Positions 15,440 through 17,141 of a DNA stretch of 17,141 nucleotides are shown piece after piece. The position numbers were made by a program, and so were the translations under genes. The stretch is taken from assembly GCA_023445705.1 (NCBI GenBank), contig JAEXKM010000213.1, forward strand, positions 1 through 17,141, written 5' to 3'. The stretch comes from Pseudomonadota bacterium (GTDB taxonomy: Bacteria; Pseudomonadota; Alphaproteobacteria; Caulobacterales; Caulobacteraceae). A model generated the notes under the pieces. That model made no database searches and was not told the DNA's origin. It worked only from the letters and a program-made list of their open reading frames with translations. Within the stretch, counting starts at the first letter, position 1, and every line of letters starts with the position of its first letter.

Positions 15440-16878
15440 CAGATGAAGTCTCTCACATCGGCGATATGCCCGGCGATCGCTGCGGCCGCCGCCATGGCTG
15501 GGCTCATGAGGTGGGTCCGCCCTCCGCGGCCCTGACGGCCCTCGAAGTTGCGGTTGGAGGTCGAGGCGCAACGCTCGCCCGGCGCCAGGCGGTCGGGATT
15601 CATGCCCAGGCACATGGAACAGCCCGGCTCGCGCCAGTCGAAGCCGGCGGCCTTGAAGATGGCGTCCAGGCCTTCTTCCTCAGCCTGTTCCTTCACGAGC
15701 CCCGAGCCCGGCACCACCATGGCCCGCACGTGGGGCGCCACCAGCTTGCCGTTGACGAAGGCGTGCTGCACGACCTTGGCCGCCTCACGCAGGTCTTCGA
15801 TGCGGCTGTTGGTGCAGGAGCCGATGAACACCACGTCGATCTTGGCGTCGCTGATCGGCTGGCCGGCCGTCAGGCCCATATAGTCCAGCGCCCGCTCGAC
15901 CGAGGCCCGCTTGTCGGGGCTGGCGAAGGCCTCGGGGCCAGGCACCATGTCCTCGATCGAGATGACGTCCTCCGGGCTGGTGCCCCAGGTGACCAGCGGC
16001 GCGATCTTGGTCGCGTCGATGGTGACTTCGCGATCGAAGACCGCGTCGTCATCGGAATAGAGCGTCTTCCAGTAGGAAAGCGCCATTTCCCAGGCGCCGC
16101 CCTTGGGCGCGGAGGGCCGGCCCTGCATGTAGTCGTAGGTGGTCTGGTCGGGGGCCACCAGACCCGCGCGGGCGCCGCCCTCGATGGTCAGATTGCACAG
16201 GGTCATGCGGCCTTCCATGGAAAGCGCGCGCACGGCGTCGCCGGCGTATTCGATGACATAGCCGGTGCCGCCCGCCGTGCCGATCTCGCCGATGACCGCC
16301 AGGGCGAAGTCCTTGGCGCCGACACCCGGCGCCGGTGTCCCGGTGATGGTCACCCGCATGTTCTTCGCCTTCTTCTGGCGAAGGGTCTGGGTGGCGAGGA
16401 CGTGCTCGACCTCGGAGGTGCCGATGCCGTGAGCCAGCGCCCCGAAGGCGCCGTGGGTCGAGGTGTGGCTGTCGCCGCAGACGATGGTCATGCCTGGCTG
16501 CGTCCGGCCCTGTTCGGGCCCGACCACGTGGACGATCCCGTTGCGGATGTCGCCCATCGGGAAGAACTCGATGCCGTTGTCCTTGACGTTGCGCTCCAGG
16601 GTCTGGAGCTGCAGTCGCGCCTCGTCGTCAGCCACGGCGGCGACGCCCTTGGCCTGACCCTCGGTGGGGATGTTGTGATCGGCGACGGCAAGGGTGCGGT
16701 CGGGCCGGCGTACCGGCCGATGGTTGGCGCGGAGGCCCGCAAAAGCCTGCGGCGTGGTGACCTCATGGATGAGGTGCAGGTCGATATAGAGGATCGACTC
16801 GCCGTCTTGTTCCCGTTGCTCGGGATTGGGGACGACGTGCGCGTCCCAAATCTTGTCGTAAAGCGTCTTTCCAACCAT
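15439..16878 (-). CDS. leuC: 3-isopropylmalate dehydratase large subunit
   Basis: A 479-residue aconitase-family subunit carrying the [4Fe-4S] cluster. Ligands are C355 in GSCTNSR and C420/C423 in CSMCLGMNPD. Other marks are the opening KTLYDKIWDAHVV, LHLIHEVTTPQAF near 34-46, ADHNIPT near 66-72, CGDSHTSTHGAFG near 134-146 and GRQGRGGRTHLMSPAMAAAAAI near the C-terminus. It forms isopropylmalate isomerase with LeuD. I prefer ATG 16878, which gives the family start MVGKTLYDKIW; ATG 16887 three codons upstream is also possible. Neither has a classic ribosome site. It is the first gene of a leftward operon leuC-membrane protein-VOC, probably continuing to leuD and ABM, and it diverges from a LysR-type regulator 85 bases away. 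Confidence 0.97.
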   Translation of the reverse strand: MVGKTLYDKIWDAHVVPNPEQREQDGESILYIDLHLIHEVTTPQAFAGLRANHRPVRRPDRTLAVADHNIPTEGQAKGVAAVADDEARLQLQTLERNVKDNGIEFFPMGDIRNGIVHVVGPEQGRTQPGMTIVCGDSHTSTHGAFGALAHGIGTSEVEHVLATQTLRQKKAKNMRVTITGTPAPGVGAKDFALAVIGEIGTAGGTGYVIEYAGDAVRALSMEGRMTLCNLTIEGGARAGLVAPDQTTYDYMQGRPSAPKGGAWEMALSYWKTLYSDDDAVFDREVTIDATKIAPLVTWGTSPEDVISIEDMVPGPEAFASPDKRASVERALDYMGLTAGQPISDAKIDVVFIGSCTNSRIEDLREAAKVVQHAFVNGKLVAPHVRAMVVPGSGLVKEQAEEEGLDAIFKAAGFDWREPGCSMCLGMNPDRLAPGERCASTSNRNFEGRQGRGGRTHLMSPAMAAAAAIAGHIADVRDFI

Positions 16879-16891
16879 GCGCGGCATCTAG

Positions 16892-16909
16892 GTCTTCACC
16901 GGGGTCAAA
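16892..16909 (-). promoter_or_regulatory. Motif shared by leuC and leuD leaders (leuC copy)
   Basis: On the minus strand this reads TTTGACCCCGGTGAAGAC, 13 bases before the preferred leuC ATG and 4 before the alternative one. TTGACCC followed nine bases later by CCTAGATG comes close to the Caulobacter housekeeping promoter pattern (TTGACGS, 10-14 nt, GCTANAWC), but the spacer is one base short. Used as a promoter, it would start transcription at or next to ATG 16878, that is, a leaderless message. The leuD copy lacks the -10-like part. Confidence 0.38.
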
Positions 16910-16924
16910 GTCCAGTATCCGCCC

Positions 16925-16942
16925 GCAATTGCCGAATTTTGC
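16925..16942. promoter_or_regulatory. Small dyad between leuC and the LysR gene
   Basis: GCAA-N10-TTGC is centred in the 85-base region between the divergent leuC and lysR-type genes, where LysR regulators usually bind. The arms are only 4 bp and no T-N11-A core was found within it, so the call is weak. Confidence 0.2.
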
Positions 16943-16963
16943 AGATCATCTATTCATGGTCGT

Positions 16964-17141
16964 ATGGCGAACGCCGATTGGGACCTGTTCCAAAGCCTGC
17001 ACTCCGTGCTTCAGGCCGGAAGCCTCTCTGCGGCCGCCAAATCGCGCGGCCTGACCCAGCCCACCCTGGGCCGTCACATCGAGGCGCTGGAGCAGCGCCT
17101 GGGCGCGCCGCTGTTCCTGCGCTCGCCGCGCGGGCTAACTC
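16964..17141 (+). CDS. LysR-type transcriptional regulator, N-terminal part (truncated by window end)
   Basis: Only the first 59 residues are present, and they form the complete LysR winged helix-turn-helix: DWDLFQSLHSVLQAGSLSAAA, RGLTQPTLGRHIEALEQRLG as the recognition helix region, and APLFLRSPRGLT as the wing. The effector domain lies beyond the window. ATG 16964 is chosen because the family starts a few residues before the DWDL helix; an ATG at 16956 is out of frame. It diverges from leuC, the classic arrangement for a LysR regulator and its target, so control of leuC is possible but not shown. Many regulators of this subtype act on unrelated distant genes. Confidence 0.92.
   Translation, partial: MANADWDLFQSLHSVLQAGSLSAAAKSRGLTQPTLGRHIEALEQRLGAPLFLRSPRGLT

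Noticed and set aside
1..17141. Mobile element, CRISPR array, phage or defence system
   Set aside because: There are no transposase, integrase, repeat arrays, tRNA sites or nuclease/effector genes, and codon use is even across the window.

Overview
The window is a high-GC stretch of bacterial chromosome with strong G/C bias at third codon positions, tightly packed genes and several ATGA/GTGA/TGATG stop-start overlaps. The gene content points to an alphaproteobacterium, most likely Caulobacterales (Caulobacter/Phenylobacterium type): short OpgH, a MarR-GNAT fusion, a DUF6481 protein, and leuB near but apart from leuD and leuC. The family-level placement is an inference; no rRNA or other marker is present. 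I see no tRNA, rRNA, CRISPR array, insertion sequence, integrase or phage gene, so this reads as core chromosome rather than an island.

Layout. (1) 1-52: the end of an unrecognised plus-strand gene. (2) 157-4364: a two-gene plus-strand operon, an exported M16 zinc protease and an exported protein made almost wholly of TPR repeats. (3) 4373-5359, minus: a D-2-hydroxyacid dehydrogenase, divergent from (4) 5469-7690, plus: a MarR-GNAT fusion regulator and a type I sulfatase without a signal peptide. (5) 7697-9180, minus: a small charged DUF6481 protein downstream of leuB. (6) 9475-12941, plus: opgG-opgH for osmoregulated periplasmic glucan synthesis. (7) 12938-16878, minus: leuC, a four-helix membrane protein, a two-domain VOC (glyoxalase-fold) protein, leuD and a small ABM-fold monooxygenase. 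(8) 16964 to the end: a LysR-type regulator, divergent from leuC and cut off by the window edge.

How the genes work together. LeuC and LeuD form isopropylmalate isomerase and LeuB does the next, oxidative decarboxylation step of leucine synthesis. The three leu genes share a strand but are interrupted by opgGH on the other strand. OpgH (inner-membrane glucosyltransferase) and OpgG (periplasmic) build periplasmic beta-glucans. The two unrelated genes inside leuC-leuD are translationally coupled to leuC, and the ABM gene is coupled to leuD.

Most of the window is ordinary. The observations most worth checking are an 18-nt motif, TTTGACCCCnGnnAAGAC, just before both leuC and leuD; the membrane and VOC genes embedded between leuC and leuD; a dyad operator candidate over the MarR-GNAT promoter; a possible frameshifted reading frame upstream of leuB; and convergent genes sharing a CTAG at their stop codons. 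I did not find a convincing novel defence, mobile or biosynthetic system.
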